Positions 16,551 to 25,400 of a DNA stretch of 64,000 bases are shown here, piece after piece. Positions within the stretch are counted from its first letter, which is position 1. Each line of letters opens with the position of its first letter. The notes under the pieces are model-generated. The model was not told the DNA's origin. It made no database searches and worked only from the letters and a program-made list of their open reading frames with translations. This DNA comes from Halobacillus andaensis. GTDB lineage: Bacteria; Bacillota; Bacilli; Bacillales; Halobacillaceae. Made by a program: the position numbers and the translations under genes. The stretch covers positions 156,946-220,945 of the forward strand of contig NZ_BMEL01000005.1 in assembly GCF_014636475.1 (NCBI RefSeq), given 5' to 3'.

Positions 16551-17670
16551 ATTTTTTGGCTAATGCTAAATCAATGCGATAGTGCTCTGGTTCTAACTCT
16601 GTCGTTTCTCCTAATACCATGCGTGCAAGCTCCGCTCCAATATAAGGGCCTGAGGTTAATCCCGAAGCTCCTAGACCATTTGCTAAATAAAGTCCTTCAT
16701 AATTTCGCAACGGTCCATACACAGGCAGTGAATTAGGTGTAAAAGGACGGAAGCCCACTCTCGTTTCTACGAAAGTTCCTTTCGCCAGACCCGGAGCTAC
16801 CCCAAGCACTTTATGAAAAATCTCATGTAAGCCTCCAGCTGTAACACGAGAATCAAACTTTTCCTTCGTTTCATGTGTCGCACCTACGACAACTCGCCCA
16901 TGATCAAACGTCAGCAAGTATTTGTTAGTGGGTGGCATAACGACCGGCCAATCCGTTGTTTCCGTTTCCGGCAATTCTAAATGTACAATTTGAGCCTTTT
17001 GTGGGTGAACAAGAAATTCTTCTCCAAGAGGAAGAACAAGTTCTTTAGCCCATGCTCCCGCAGTAACGATAACTTCATCACCATAGATCGGACCCTTCGC
17101 GGTATCTACCCCGACGATGCGGGAGCCTTCCACTTTCAAATCAGCATCTGTTTGAATAAATTGAACGCCTCTGCGTGTGGAGGCACGAATTAGAGCATCG
17201 CGAAGTGCACGGCCATCTACTTTGGCCGCTCCACTAATAAAGATCGATCCGTAACTTTCATCTAACGGAGGGAACATGGCTTGCGTTTCTTCTGGAGAAA
17301 GCCGCTTAATTTCTCCCATTTCAGGTGCGGCTTCTCTACGTTCTAGCGCTCGCTCCATCATTTCATCTAATTTTTCTGCTTCTGTATGAAGGCGCAGCGC
17401 TCCTACACGCTTGTACCCTGTTTCTTTTTCTCCGTCCGATTCCAGCTCGTTAATTAAATCTGGATAATAGCGCGCTCCACCCTTGGCTAGTTCGTACCAT
17501 GCTTTATTTTTTCTCTGAGATAACCACGGACAAATGATCCCTGCTGCTGCATCCGTTGCCTGGCCTGTATCTTTGCGGTCAACAACAGTAACTTGAGCTC
17601 CTGACTTAGTCAAATAGTATGCGGTTGATGCCCCAAGAATTCCTGAGCCTATTACGATATATGATTTCAA
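16549..17670 (-). CDS. FAD-dependent amine/glycine oxidase-like enzyme (DAO family)
   Basis: A 373-aa flavoenzyme of the D-amino-acid oxidase/glycine oxidase (ThiO, YurR) family. The N-terminal Rossmann motif GSGILGASTAYYL binds FAD. The second FAD region (AAAGIICPW), the ETRVGFRPFTPNSLPVYG stretch and NGLGASGLT near the C-terminus are typical. It oxidises small amines or amino acids to imino products and H2O2; the substrate is not fixed by sequence. The start is a TTG at 17670 with AAAAGGTG upstream. No thi genes are adjacent, so a thiamine role is not supported. Confidence 0.88.
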   Translation of the reverse strand: MKSYIVIGSGILGASTAYYLTKSGAQVTVVDRKDTGQATDAAAGIICPWLSQRKNKAWYELAKGGARYYPDLINELESDGEKETGYKRVGALRLHTEAEKLDEMMERALERREAAPEMGEIKRLSPEETQAMFPPLDESYGSIFISGAAKVDGRALRDALIRASTRRGVQFIQTDADLKVEGSRIVGVDTAKGPIYGDEVIVTAGAWAKELVLPLGEEFLVHPQKAQIVHLELPETETTDWPVVMPPTNKYLLTFDHGRVVVGATHETKEKFDSRVTAGGLHEIFHKVLGVAPGLAKGTFVETRVGFRPFTPNSLPVYGPLRNYEGLYLANGLGASGLTSGPYIGAELARMVLGETTELEPEHYRIDLALAKK

Positions 17671-17827
17671 TCTAGAACACCTTTTCTCTCATAAATTTAA
17701 GTCTAGCTCTCATTTTACAAGAAATATGAGGGTTTTTCTAATCGAGGGAGCATTATATGGTCGCTAAGAGGATTTTATGATTCATTTTTTCTATTTTTGG
17801 GCTTTTCATTAAAAGGATCATTCCACA

Positions 17828-18008
17828 GAACAAAGGCGTAAGCGCCCTCGTAGACACGAAACGCATAAGCAAAACGACCGGAGGAAGGTGGTCTTCCCTT
17901 CCACAGGGCGGATTGCTTATGACGCGAGTGTCGGGGCGCTGGAGCTGGATGTCTTTCTTTTAAACATATATATCCACAGCTTGGAATTTTATAATTTCCT
18001 AGACATAA
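17828..18008 (+). repeat. Intergenic repeat, second family, copy 1
   Basis: About 180 bp matching 41578-41758 in the same orientation. Shared blocks are GCGCCC, ACGCATAAGCAAAACG, CCGGAGGAAGGTGGTCT, TTGCTTATGACGCGAGTGTC, GGAGCTGGATGTC and a conserved TTTTATAATTTCCTAGAC end. GCAAGCGCC/GGCGC and ATAAGCAAA/TTTGCTTAT arms predict a hairpin. The rest of the gap at 17671-17827 shows nothing recognisable. Confidence 0.82.
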
Positions 18009-18010
18009 AA

Positions 18011-18043
18011 AAGTAACACCGGGGCTCTTCACCTCTCAGTGTT
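18011..18043 (-). terminator. Terminator of the sortase gene
   Basis: AGTAACAC/GTGTTACT stem followed on the minus strand by six T. Confidence 0.8.
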
Positions 18044-18045
18044 AC

Positions 18046-18645
18046 TCATTCTATCTTCACTAAATCTGCTTCTACAATATAACGATACGGAGCATCTCCT
18101 ACAAATTGAAAAGGATAACAGGTGGAGATGGTTAAAGTAGGTGTATCTTTTTCTACGACGACACTTGTATCGTCTTCCTTAACGATAAACAGCTCTCGAA
18201 TTTGATACGCATACTCTTTTCCTTCATAATCCACATACACGAGATCACCTATTTTCAAATCGCCCATTTCAGAGAAAACCGTATCACGGTGCCCTGATAG
18301 AAGGGTATGGCCATTTACATCAGGAGTTTCCGTCCATTCACTCTCATGCATTCCCACGCCTTGTGTTAAGGTTTCATCGTCTGTTCCCCAGAAGACGGGA
18401 TACTTTTGCTCGACGGAAGGAATTTTCAATTCCGCCATTTCTTCACCTTTTTTAAAAATGTGATCGCCATTTTCTTCCGTTACAGTTTCTGTATCTAAAA
18501 CGGTATCGTCATATTCTAAATAATCGTTCAGTTCACTGGCACTCATGGATTGGATCACTTGACGCTGCTCCCACCAGCCATATCCAAAGTAAGCGACAAT
18601 TGAAAATCCAATCACCATTATTAGAATTCCGATCTTTCGTCTCAT
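18046..18645 (-). CDS. Class D-type sortase
   Basis: A 199-aa membrane-anchored transpeptidase that cleaves LPxTA-type motifs and joins proteins to peptidoglycan. It has an N-terminal membrane segment (about residues 5-22). Catalytic residues are His119 in LSGHRDT, Cys176 in TISTCYPF and Arg188 in DAPYRYIV. The TLxTC sequence appears as TISTC. It lies 72 bp after a gene for an LPDTA-bearing surface protein, its obvious substrate. Class is inferred from size, motif and substrate. Confidence 0.92.
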   Translation of the reverse strand: MRRKIGILIMVIGFSIVAYFGYGWWEQRQVIQSMSASELNDYLEYDDTVLDTETVTEENGDHIFKKGEEMAELKIPSVEQKYPVFWGTDDETLTQGVGMHESEWTETPDVNGHTLLSGHRDTVFSEMGDLKIGDLVYVDYEGKEYAYQIRELFIVKEDDTSVVVEKDTPTLTISTCYPFQFVGDAPYRYIVEADLVKIE

Positions 18646-18667
18646 ATTTCAAAACCTCCATAGATAG

Positions 18668-18697
18668 GAAGACAGGCATTACTCCGCCTGCCTTCTC
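18668..18697 (-). other. Hairpin between substrate and sortase genes
   Basis: GAAGGCAGGCGG/..GCCTGTCTTC-type inverted repeat without a T run on the minus strand. It may trim or stabilise the mRNA so that substrate exceeds sortase. This is a guess from position. Confidence 0.45.
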
Positions 18698-18717
18698 AAG
18701 GGATGGGGCATGATGAA

Positions 18718-19203
18718 TTAGTTCAGTGATTTCTTACGAAAAACTAATAATCCGCCAGCACCTACAATAAGAGCCCCCATTAGCATCATGAAAGGTTGAT
18801 TTGTAGCTGTATCTGGCAATTCACCGCCTTCTTCACTAGAAGCACCCTCATCTCCGTCTCCAGCTGCCGATTCATCTGAGTCTTCATCAGATTCTTCTGA
18901 TGCATCTTCAGTTTCGTCTGAGCCTTCATCTTCCTCTTCGGAAGACTCTTGACTGTCACTATAGTTGTCCCAGTCTCCTTGAGTTGTTTCACAAGGAAGG
19001 TTATCATTGTCTCGATCTAAATCTGAAGGATCGTTGTTCTCATCATAACCGTGGGAATCCCAAAACTCCATTACTTCTTGTTTATTCTCAAAGTCATCAC
19101 AGTTCTTATCTTCATCCCCATGTTCCGCCAACGCTACACCAGAGCCTAGAAAAATACCTGCTAAGAAACCGACACTGCAAAAGAACATCAACAGCTTCTT
19201 CAA
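18718..19203 (-). CDS. Cell-wall-anchored Excalibur-domain protein with LPDTA signal
   Basis: A 161-aa surface protein. It has a signal peptide (about residues 1-26), then an Excalibur-type calcium-binding domain (about 30-71) with Cys35, Cys71 and the DRDNDNLPCE loop. A long acidic Ser/Glu/Asp spacer (about 80-127) follows, then the sorting signal LPDTA (129-133), a hydrophobic stretch and the FRKK tail. The start is TTG 19203 after GGAG. Co-transcribed with the sortase. The very acidic spacer fits life in high salt. Its function on the wall is unknown. Confidence 0.92.
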   Translation of the reverse strand: MKKLLMFFCSVGFLAGIFLGSGVALAEHGDEDKNCDDFENKQEVMEFWDSHGYDENNDPSDLDRDNDNLPCETTQGDWDNYSDSQESSEEEDEGSDETEDASEESDEDSDESAAGDGDEGASSEEGGELPDTATNQPFMMLMGALIVGAGGLLVFRKKSLN

Positions 19204-19356
19204 GAAAAAACTCCTTTTTTAAGTATTTTTTCCCATCCCTATGTACCGCCATTTTACAACATTTAACAAGTTAAGTATACATAAAAGGCGAAATTTTCTG
19301 TTAATTATTCAAATTTATCCTGCCTTCTATTAAAAAACGCTCCCTACGCCACAAAA

Positions 19357-19390
19357 AAATCCGCAAATGCGATAGCATCTGCGGATTTAT
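19357..19390 (-). terminator. Terminator of the ars-trxB operon
   Basis: AATCCGCA-ATGC-GATA-GCAT-TGCGGATT stem just after the trxB stop, with a T-rich tail on the minus strand. Confidence 0.82.
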
Positions 19391-19391
19391 A

Positions 19392-20345
19392 TTAAGATAG
19401 GCTTTGACTCCAATCCACGGTCGCTTCACCCTCTAAGAAGCGCTCAGCGTCCATCGCAGCCATACATCCTGTGCCTGCTGCTGTAATGGCTTGGCGATAC
19501 TTTTGATCCTGAACATCCCCGCAGGCAAAAACTCCAGGAACATTCGTATTTGTTGTGCCAGGCTCTACGAGTAAATAGCCTTTCTCGTCCATGTCCAGTT
19601 TTCCATTAAGGAATTCTGTATTCGGATTATGACCAATCGCTACAAAAATTCCATCTGCTTCGATCAGCTCTTCTTTTTCTGTATCTGAATCTTTAACCTT
19701 TAATCCGGTTATTTTCATGCCATCAGATATCATCTCAACAGGAGTCTTATTAAGTGCCCATGTAATCTTATCGTTAGCTTTCGCGCGGTCCTGCATAATT
19801 TTAGAAGCACGCAGTTCATGACGGCGGTGGACCACTTGAACTTCATCGGCAAACTTCGTAAGGAAATTCGCTTCCTCCATGGCAGAATCTCCTCCACCAA
19901 TGATCAACACTTTCTTCCCTCGGAAAAAGAAACCGTCACAGGTTGCACATGTACTTACGCCTTTTCCGATATTATCTTTCTCTCCTGGAATATCTAACAG
20001 TTTTGCGGAAGCTCCAGTAGAAATAATTAGAGATTGTGTTTCAAGCTCACCAAGACCGTCAACAGACAACTTGAAAGGGCGCTGGTCCATATTCACGTCC
20101 GTGACCCATCCTCTTTTGAATGTTGCCCCGAAACGCTCGGCTTGCTTTTTCATGTTATCCATTAATTCTGGTCCCATAATTCCATCAGGGAACCCTGGGA
20201 AGTTCTCCACCTCTGTCGTCAGCGTAAGCTGGCCGCCTGGTTCCGGCCCTTCAATGACAAGGGGTTCCATGTTTGCTCGTGCTAAGTAGACCGCCGCGGT
20301 TAATCCAGCAGGTCCTGTCCCTAAAATAATCGCTTGATGTGGCAT
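19392..20345 (-). CDS. trxB: Thioredoxin reductase TrxB
   Basis: A 317-aa NADPH-dependent flavoprotein. FAD motif GTGPAGLTAA is near residue 9, the redox pair is in CATCDG (Cys133 and Cys136), the NADPH motif GGGDSAMEEA follows, and GVFACGDVQD lies near the C-terminus. It is only 15 bp from arsA and is therefore the last gene of the ars operon. This makes sense because the thioredoxin-type ArsC must be recycled by thioredoxin and TrxB. Whether the cell has another trxB cannot be seen here. Confidence 0.96.
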   Translation of the reverse strand: MPHQAIILGTGPAGLTAAVYLARANMEPLVIEGPEPGGQLTLTTEVENFPGFPDGIMGPELMDNMKKQAERFGATFKRGWVTDVNMDQRPFKLSVDGLGELETQSLIISTGASAKLLDIPGEKDNIGKGVSTCATCDGFFFRGKKVLIIGGGDSAMEEANFLTKFADEVQVVHRRHELRASKIMQDRAKANDKITWALNKTPVEMISDGMKITGLKVKDSDTEKEELIEADGIFVAIGHNPNTEFLNGKLDMDEKGYLLVEPGTTNTNVPGVFACGDVQDQKYRQAITAAGTGCMAAMDAERFLEGEATVDWSQSLS

Positions 20346-20360
20346 AATCGAATTCCTCCT

Positions 20361-22109
20361 TTATTGCAGAACTTCTTTGAATAGTGTTTGGGTGCTCCAA
20401 GGAAGCACAGCTGCTCGCTCTCTGTCTTTTCTTACTCGTTTGATCCATTTACCTTCTGCTTTAGCTTTCGTTTTTAATAAAGCATCTTCTGTTTGTGTCG
20501 CTGATAAGCATTGATTCATGATCCACCAGCTCGGATGTAGTCCAGCCCTTCGTAAATCAGTCTCTAACCGCTCGGCTTCGAATACAGGCGTAGCTTCAGG
20601 CAGGGTTACAATACATATTTTTGTATACGTATCATCTTGAAGCGTCGGGAGCAGCTTCTTCACAGACTCCGGCACTTCACCCGTCGTCCGCTCTATTTCT
20701 TTATGATACGACTGTGCCGCATCTAATAATAATAAAGTATGCCCAGTTGGTGCGGTATCAATTACGATAAAGTCTTCATAAGAATGCTCGACAACGTCAG
20801 CAAATGCGCGAAAGACAGCAATTTCCTCTGTGCATGGAGAATCTAAGTCTTCTTTAAGAAAGTTCAACTCTTCTTTATTTAAACGAGTACCCGTTTCACG
20901 AAGAACTTGATCCTTATATCGTTCAGTTTCTGTTTTTGGGTCAATGCAGCTTATGCTGATCTGCTCATTTTTATTATCGGCAAACAACCGGCTGACATGA
21001 TCAGCTGGATCTGTTGTGGTAAGTCGTACTCGAAAACCTTTTTGTATTAGTCCTAAAGCAATAGACGAAGCCGTCGTCGTTTTGCCAACCCCGCCTTTGC
21101 CCATAGTAAAAATAAGACCTTTCTCCATTTTTGCAAAATCATTAATAACCTCTTGCAAATCAGGAGCATCAATAACCTCAGTCTCTTGATCATTCTCATC
21201 TAATTCTGTCTCACCTGCTATCCATTGACGCAAGGAACTGATTCCATTTAAAGATAGTGGAGCAAAAGGCAGCTCATACGTTTTTAAAGTCTTTAAGTGA
21301 TCCGAGAGCTGTTGTAAAGCACGATGCTGATTATTACGAAAGCCCTGGGATACTTCATCACCTTTGACTGCAGGGTGTGAGATCAAACCATTCATAATAA
21401 GAAACTGGTTATCGATACCTAGCTCAGCCAACTCTTTTGAGGAGCGATCCGCTTCATATAATGACGATTCATCTGGACGACTTACAAGAAACAGTACGGT
21501 TTTCTCGTCGTCGTTTAGGCTGGCAACCGCTTGGTCGTACACCTGCTTTTTACCCTTTAACGAAGACATCGGTCCGAGACAGGAAGCTCCATTAGGGTTC
21601 TCTTCCATAAATCCTGACCATGCTTGCGGGAGCTGAAGCAAACGTAGCGTATGACCGGTTGGAGCAGTATCAAATACGATATGATCAAACTGTTCCTGAA
21701 GCTGCTCATCACTTAAAAACGTTGTGAAGGAATCAAAAGCTGCAATCTCTGTCGTACAGGCTCCAGACATTTGTTCCTCCATCGAAGAAATTACAGATTC
21801 AGGAAGCTTGCCTTTATAAGGTGCGATCGAATTCTCGCGGTGCTGCTTGGCTGCTTCTTCTGGGTCAAGGTTCGCTACGGCCAGACTTGGAACCTCGTCC
21901 AGGAAGCTCCATTCATTCGTTAATTCTTCTTGAAAAATATCCTGTAAATTAGAAGCAGGATCCGTACTAATAAGAAGAACTCTTTTCCCTTGATCGGCTA
22001 AGGAGATAGCTGTAGCACAAGCGGTCGAGGTTTTCCCCACACCACCTTTCCCGGTAAAAAAGAGAAAGCGAGGATAAATTAGCTTCGTTGGATCAAACCA
22101 TTCATACAT
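20361..22109 (-). CDS. arsA: Arsenite-translocating ATPase ArsA
   Basis: A 582-aa ATPase made of two homologous halves. Each has a deviant Walker A loop (GKGGVGKTSTA near residue 20 and GKGGVGKTTTA near 340) and a DTAPTGHTL signature. Metalloid-binding Cys residues lie near SGACTTEIAAF and SPCTEEIAVF. It couples ATP hydrolysis to the ArsB channel. It receives As(III) from ArsD, whose gene ends 11 bp upstream. Full length for the family. Confidence 0.96.
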   Translation of the reverse strand: MYEWFDPTKLIYPRFLFFTGKGGVGKTSTACATAISLADQGKRVLLISTDPASNLQDIFQEELTNEWSFLDEVPSLAVANLDPEEAAKQHRENSIAPYKGKLPESVISSMEEQMSGACTTEIAAFDSFTTFLSDEQLQEQFDHIVFDTAPTGHTLRLLQLPQAWSGFMEENPNGASCLGPMSSLKGKKQVYDQAVASLNDDEKTVLFLVSRPDESSLYEADRSSKELAELGIDNQFLIMNGLISHPAVKGDEVSQGFRNNQHRALQQLSDHLKTLKTYELPFAPLSLNGISSLRQWIAGETELDENDQETEVIDAPDLQEVINDFAKMEKGLIFTMGKGGVGKTTTASSIALGLIQKGFRVRLTTTDPADHVSRLFADNKNEQISISCIDPKTETERYKDQVLRETGTRLNKEELNFLKEDLDSPCTEEIAVFRAFADVVEHSYEDFIVIDTAPTGHTLLLLDAAQSYHKEIERTTGEVPESVKKLLPTLQDDTYTKICIVTLPEATPVFEAERLETDLRRAGLHPSWWIMNQCLSATQTEDALLKTKAKAEGKWIKRVRKDRERAAVLPWSTQTLFKEVLQ

Positions 22110-22120
22110 AGGAATTCTCC

Positions 22121-22474
22121 TTACTCAAGAATTGTAAATTGAGATTTAGGTTCTGCAGAGAATTTCTTTTTTTCAATGCCTGACCATTCGGAAAATTCTT
22201 CTGCAGTTGGGTAGTCCCCTACTTTAACTGCTTCTCCATCTACTAAAACTAATGGCAAAGCCTGTTCCCCATGTTCATCAAGCTGCTGGCGAACCACTGA
22301 ATTTTCTACAAATTCCTGAGGTTCAGTTGAAAGATTATAGCGTGCTACCTCAATATTTTCTTTTTCCAGGATACCTAGATTAATGGCTACTTTTGTCAGC
22401 TCAGGGTCTACGCTTGGTCCGCAAACACCTGTAGAACAACACATTGCCGGATCAAAGATTGCGATTTTCTTCAT
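22121..22474 (-). CDS. arsD: Arsenite metallochaperone ArsD
   Basis: A 117-aa chaperone that passes As(III) to ArsA and weakly represses ars genes. The essential Cys12, Cys13 and Cys18 are present in DPAMCCSTGVC. No C-terminal vicinal Cys pairs are present, as in short ArsD forms. It follows a terminator-like hairpin downstream of arsC and precedes arsA closely. Confidence 0.95.
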   Translation of the reverse strand: MKKIAIFDPAMCCSTGVCGPSVDPELTKVAINLGILEKENIEVARYNLSTEPQEFVENSVVRQQLDEHGEQALPLVLVDGEAVKVGDYPTAEEFSEWSGIEKKKFSAEPKSQFTILE

Positions 22475-22495
22475 ACTAGAATCTCTCCTTTTAAG

Positions 22496-22522
22496 AAAAG
22501 CCGAGAGGCTCTCTCGGCTTTT
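22496..22522 (-). terminator. Internal ars operon terminator/attenuator
   Basis: AAAAGCCGAGAG/CTCTCGGCTTTT forms a strong stem between arsC and arsD. It would make arsRBC transcripts more abundant than arsDA-trxB. Confidence 0.75.
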
Positions 22523-22527
22523 GTTAT

Positions 22528-22947
22528 TTATTCTTTATCTTTAGCAAATGTTTGAATACGATCACTAATTTGATCACGCACTCGTTGGAAAACCGCCCAC
22601 TTTTCTTCTTCTGTACCTTCTGCTTTAGCAGGATCGTCAAATCCCCAGTGGAAGCGTGTTACATGCGGAGGCGTCATTGGACATTTGTCGTTTGCATCCC
22701 CACACAGTGTAATAGCGTAAGCTGCGTTGTTTAAAATATCCGGATCGATAATATCGGATGTTTGATCGCTAATATCAATATCCACTTCGTTCATCGCTCG
22801 GACGGCATTAGGATTTAAGCCATGTGCTTCAATACCCGCAGAACGGACATCGAATTCATCTCCTAAATATTTTTTCCCAAACCCTTCAGCCATCTGGCTG
22901 CGGCAAGAGTTTCCTGTACATAGAAAGTAAATGACTGGTTTAGACAT
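22528..22947 (-). CDS. arsC: Arsenate reductase ArsC (thioredoxin-coupled)
   Basis: A 139-aa LMW-phosphatase-fold arsenate reductase. The anion loop CTGNSCR holds the nucleophile Cys10 and Arg16. The redox partners Cys82 and Cys89 (LCGDANDKC) sit at the same positions as in plasmid pI258 ArsC. It reduces As(V) to As(III) and is regenerated by thioredoxin. The start at 22947 (MSKPVI) follows AAGGAG; the longer frame to 22995 overlaps arsB and is rejected. arsB lies 29 bp upstream. Confidence 0.96.
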   Translation of the reverse strand: MSKPVIYFLCTGNSCRSQMAEGFGKKYLGDEFDVRSAGIEAHGLNPNAVRAMNEVDIDISDQTSDIIDPDILNNAAYAITLCGDANDKCPMTPPHVTRFHWGFDDPAKAEGTEEEKWAVFQRVRDQISDRIQTFAKDKE

Positions 22948-22976
22948 GATGCATTTCTCCTTTTTGTTAAAAATAA

Positions 22977-24272
22977 TTATATAATTAGCAGCCACAAGTA
23001 AAGACCGACTAATGTAATAAACAAGGTTGGTACGGTGAGGATCACCCCTACTTTAAAGTAGTATCCCCAGGAGATCTTAACTCCTTTAGTTGAAAGAACA
23101 TGCAGCCATAACAATGTGGCCAGCGAGCCAATCGGTGTAATCTTTGGTCCTAAATCTGAACCAATTACATTGGCATATATCAATGCTTCACGCATCGTTC
23201 CCGTCGTATTTGTATCGGCAATGGCAAGAGCGTCGATCATAACCGTCGGCATGTTATTCATAACGGATGATAAAATCGCAGCAATGAATCCCATAGAAAC
23301 CGTAGCTACGAACATTCCTTGGTCGGCTGTGTACTGAATTAATGCCGCCAGCACATCAGTTAACCCAACGTTTCGCAATCCGTAAACGACGACGTACATT
23401 CCAACAGAGAAAAATACAATGGCCCATGGTGCTCCTTTGATCACTGTTGCTGTCTCTACCACTGGACTTCTGCGCGCCATAATTAAGAAGAAAATGGCAA
23501 CGATCCCAGCAATGATTGATACCGGAATTTCCAATGACTCACTCGCAAAATAACCAACGAGTAACACAGCAAGAACAACCCACGAGAGATGGAACATTTT
23601 ATGATCTAATAGTGCTTCCTTCGGTTCTTTCAGATCACTTAAATTGTAATTGCTCGGAATATCTTTTCTAAAGAATAGATAAAGTACGAGTATACTTGCA
23701 CCTAGTGAAAAGAAGTTTGGAACAATCATTCTTGAAGCATATTCAACAAACCCTATTCCGAAAAAGTCTGCCGACACAATGTTAACTAAGTTACTAACTA
23801 CGAGTGGCAAGGAAGTGGTATCAGCTATAAATCCACTTGCCATAATAAACGGAAGAATCATCGTTTCTTTAAAATTCAAGTTCCTTACCATTGCTAAAAC
23901 AATAGGCGTTAAAATAAGCGCAGCTCCATCGTTCGCAAATAAAGCGGCAACTACAGCTCCAAGGAGTGTAACGTAAACAAACATTTTTGTTCCGTTGCCT
24001 TTCGCTATTCTCGCCATATGGAGTGCCGCCCATTCAAAGAACCCAATCTCATCAAGAATTAGTGAAATAATAATAATGGCAATAAAAGCTAGCGTAGCAT
24101 TCCACACGATATCGGTAACGGCGAGAACATCTTGAAAATCAACGACACCTACGAGTAAAGCAAGTATTGCTCCTCCGCAGGCAGACCAGCCGATTCCTAA
24201 ATTTTTTGGCTGCCAAATCACTAAAATCAATGTAAGTAAAAATATAACCGTGGCTAAAATTGCTGAACCCAA
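22977..24272 (-). CDS. arsB: Arsenite efflux pump ArsB
   Basis: A 431-aa transporter of the ArsB group with about 12 hydrophobic segments, including the family's [13 protein letters not shown] and [18 protein letters not shown] motifs. It extrudes As(III)/Sb(III) by proton antiport or, with ArsA, by ATP. The start is TTG 24272 after GGGGGA. It lies 13 bp after arsR. Confidence 0.95.
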   Translation of the reverse strand: MGSAILATVIFLLTLILVIWQPKNLGIGWSACGGAILALLVGVVDFQDVLAVTDIVWNATLAFIAIIIISLILDEIGFFEWAALHMARIAKGNGTKMFVYVTLLGAVVAALFANDGAALILTPIVLAMVRNLNFKETMILPFIMASGFIADTTSLPLVVSNLVNIVSADFFGIGFVEYASRMIVPNFFSLGASILVLYLFFRKDIPSNYNLSDLKEPKEALLDHKMFHLSWVVLAVLLVGYFASESLEIPVSIIAGIVAIFFLIMARRSPVVETATVIKGAPWAIVFFSVGMYVVVYGLRNVGLTDVLAALIQYTADQGMFVATVSMGFIAAILSSVMNNMPTVMIDALAIADTNTTGTMREALIYANVIGSDLGPKITPIGSLATLLWLHVLSTKGVKISWGYYFKVGVILTVPTLFITLVGLYLWLLII

Positions 24273-24285
24273 AAGAATCCCCCTA

Positions 24286-24630
24286 CTAATCGCATTGGAT
24301 GCGCAAACCTGCTTGCTCCAATGCCTTTAATTTTTCTATCTGATCTGGAATTTGTTCTAAGATTTGCTGAATGATCGGATAGGTTTCATGGTCTTGATTT
24401 AATGAATAGAAAATCCACTGACCTTTCCGGTTCTCTTTGACCAACCCTGCATCACGCAGTTTACGTAAATGCTGGCTGACCGAAGGCTGACTCATTTGCA
24501 GCACCTCAACAAATTCACACACACAGCACTCCCCTTCACTAATGAGGCCAATAATCGTCAAACGCGTCTTATCCCCTAATAGCTTAAGCGTCTGTGCGGC
24601 TGTTTCAATATCGATGATTGTTTTTTCCAT
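24286..24630 (-). CDS. arsR: Arsenic repressor ArsR
   Basis: A 114-aa ArsR/SmtB winged-helix repressor. The recognition region reads [17 protein letters not shown]. The metal site ECCVCEF (Cys35, Cys36, Cys38) is the ArsR alpha3 type. It is the first gene of arsR-B-C-D-A-trxB and is predicted to bind the 20-bp palindrome in its own promoter until As(III) releases it. Confidence 0.95.
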   Translation of the reverse strand: MEKTIIDIETAAQTLKLLGDKTRLTIIGLISEGECCVCEFVEVLQMSQPSVSQHLRKLRDAGLVKENRKGQWIFYSLNQDHETYPIIQQILEQIPDQIEKLKALEQAGLRIQCD

Positions 24631-24648
24631 ACCCTCACCTCGTTTATC

Positions 24649-24677
24649 ATAATATAAGCATATGCTTATATATGCAA
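24649..24677 (-). promoter_or_regulatory. arsR promoter with palindromic operator in the spacer
   Basis: On the minus strand TTGCAT (24672-24677) and TATTAT (24649-24654) are 17 bp apart. The perfect palindrome ATATAAGCATATGCTTATAT (24652-24671) fills the spacer and enters the -10, so a bound ArsR dimer would block RNA polymerase. Confidence 0.88.
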
Positions 24678-24769
24678 GTCTAATGTTTGGTTTTTCTCGT
24701 TAATTTAATACAAACACATAATAATATACTTATACATTCATGTACACCATAAGAATGTAAAGTTTATGT

Positions 24770-24846
24770 AAATCAAGTTTTTTTGATTTATTAGTTGCAA
24801 TAATCGAGACCACAGCATACACTATGATTAATCAATAAAATTTGAT
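24770..24846 (+). promoter_or_regulatory. arsR2 promoter with two ATCAA/TTGAT operators
   Basis: O1 is AAATCAA-N6-TTGATTT (24770-24789); O2 is ATCAA-N6-TTGAT (24831-24846). Between them TTGCAA (24795-24800) and TACACT (24818-24823) are 17 bp apart, a plausible sigma-A promoter. O2 covers the start-site region directly before the ribosome binding site of arsR2. The same dyad recurs before the next two genes. Confidence 0.8.
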
Positions 24847-24862
24847 GAAAGGAGCAATTATT

Positions 24863-25183
24863 GTGAACAAAGACTTTCAGATGACGGACGTATCATTACA
24901 GCACACCTTTAGTAAATACGAGAGAAAGTTTAAAGCGCTGGCCGATGAAAGAAGACTACACATTCTAAATGAAATAACACGGCAGAAAGAAGTATGCGTT
25001 TGTGATTTGTCGGATCAGCTGGATCTGCCTCAATCAAAGCTTTCTTATCACCTTAAGATTTTAATGGATGCTGAATTGATTGAAAAAGAAACACGAGGTA
25101 CCTGGAGTTATTATACTCTGAACCACGCTGAACTTAACCATTTGTTATCAGAAGAGCTTTGTTGTTTATTTCGTCGCGATTAA
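24863..25183 (+). CDS. Second ArsR-family repressor (ArsR2)
   Basis: A 106-aa ArsR/SmtB regulator different in sequence from the first. The HTH is DLPQSKLSYHLKILMDAELI, as in the B. subtilis ArsR type. Cys45 and Cys47 (EVCVCDL) plus a C-terminal Cys100-Cys101 pair are candidate As(III) ligands. The start is GTG 24863 with AAAGGAG upstream; the frame from 24842 begins inside the operator. It is transcribed away from arsR1 and heads the ArsP operon. Confidence 0.93.
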   Translation: MNKDFQMTDVSLQHTFSKYERKFKALADERRLHILNEITRQKEVCVCDLSDQLDLPQSKLSYHLKILMDAELIEKETRGTWSYYTLNHAELNHLLSEELCCLFRRD

Positions 25184-25199
25184 TTTTTTTAATTCATTA

Positions 25200-25215
25200 A
25201 TCAAAAAAAATTGAT
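25200..25215 (+). promoter_or_regulatory. Operator-like dyad O3
   Basis: ATCAA-AAAAAA-TTGAT, directly followed by GAAAGGAGG. Same arm sequence as O1 and O2, and adjacent to the ribosome binding site of the 52-aa gene. Confidence 0.75.
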
Positions 25216-25231
25216 GAAAGGAGGAATGACT

Positions 25232-25390
25232 ATGAATCAAGAACTTCTAAAAGTCCACAGAGAAGAAATAGCCCACTCGATCCGTCAATTCCGTCATGAG
25301 CAACCCCTTCGATTCCCGCATTTTTCTCTAAACCAACTCAGTAAGCTTTTTACTAAAAAACAGCCAGATTGCTGTGTCTGTTGTTCATAA
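25232..25390 (+). CDS. 52-aa protein ending in CCVCCS
   Basis: A small gene with AAAGGAGG 6-7 nt before ATG 25232 and TAA at 25388. The product begins MNQELLKVHREE, is basic and amphipathic, and ends with a five-residue cluster CCVCC then Ser. All Cys are at the end, an arrangement suited to binding As(III) or a soft metal. It lies between arsR2 and arsP, framed by two copies of the operator dyad. I do not recognise a family. It could deliver As(III) to the permease or to ArsR2; this is inference. Confidence 0.78.
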   Translation: MNQELLKVHREEIAHSIRQFRHEQPLRFPHFSLNQLSKLFTKKQPDCCVCCS

Positions 25391-25400
25391 CATCTAATTA

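Noticed and set aside
16242..16552. Overlapping minus-strand frames of 62 and 97 aa
   Set aside because: They run through the GTTTTAGGAAAC repeat and repeat copy C, with no support as genes.
20251..20448. 65-aa frame overlapping arsA and trxB
   Set aside because: Overlaps two well-supported genes in another frame and lacks features of its own.
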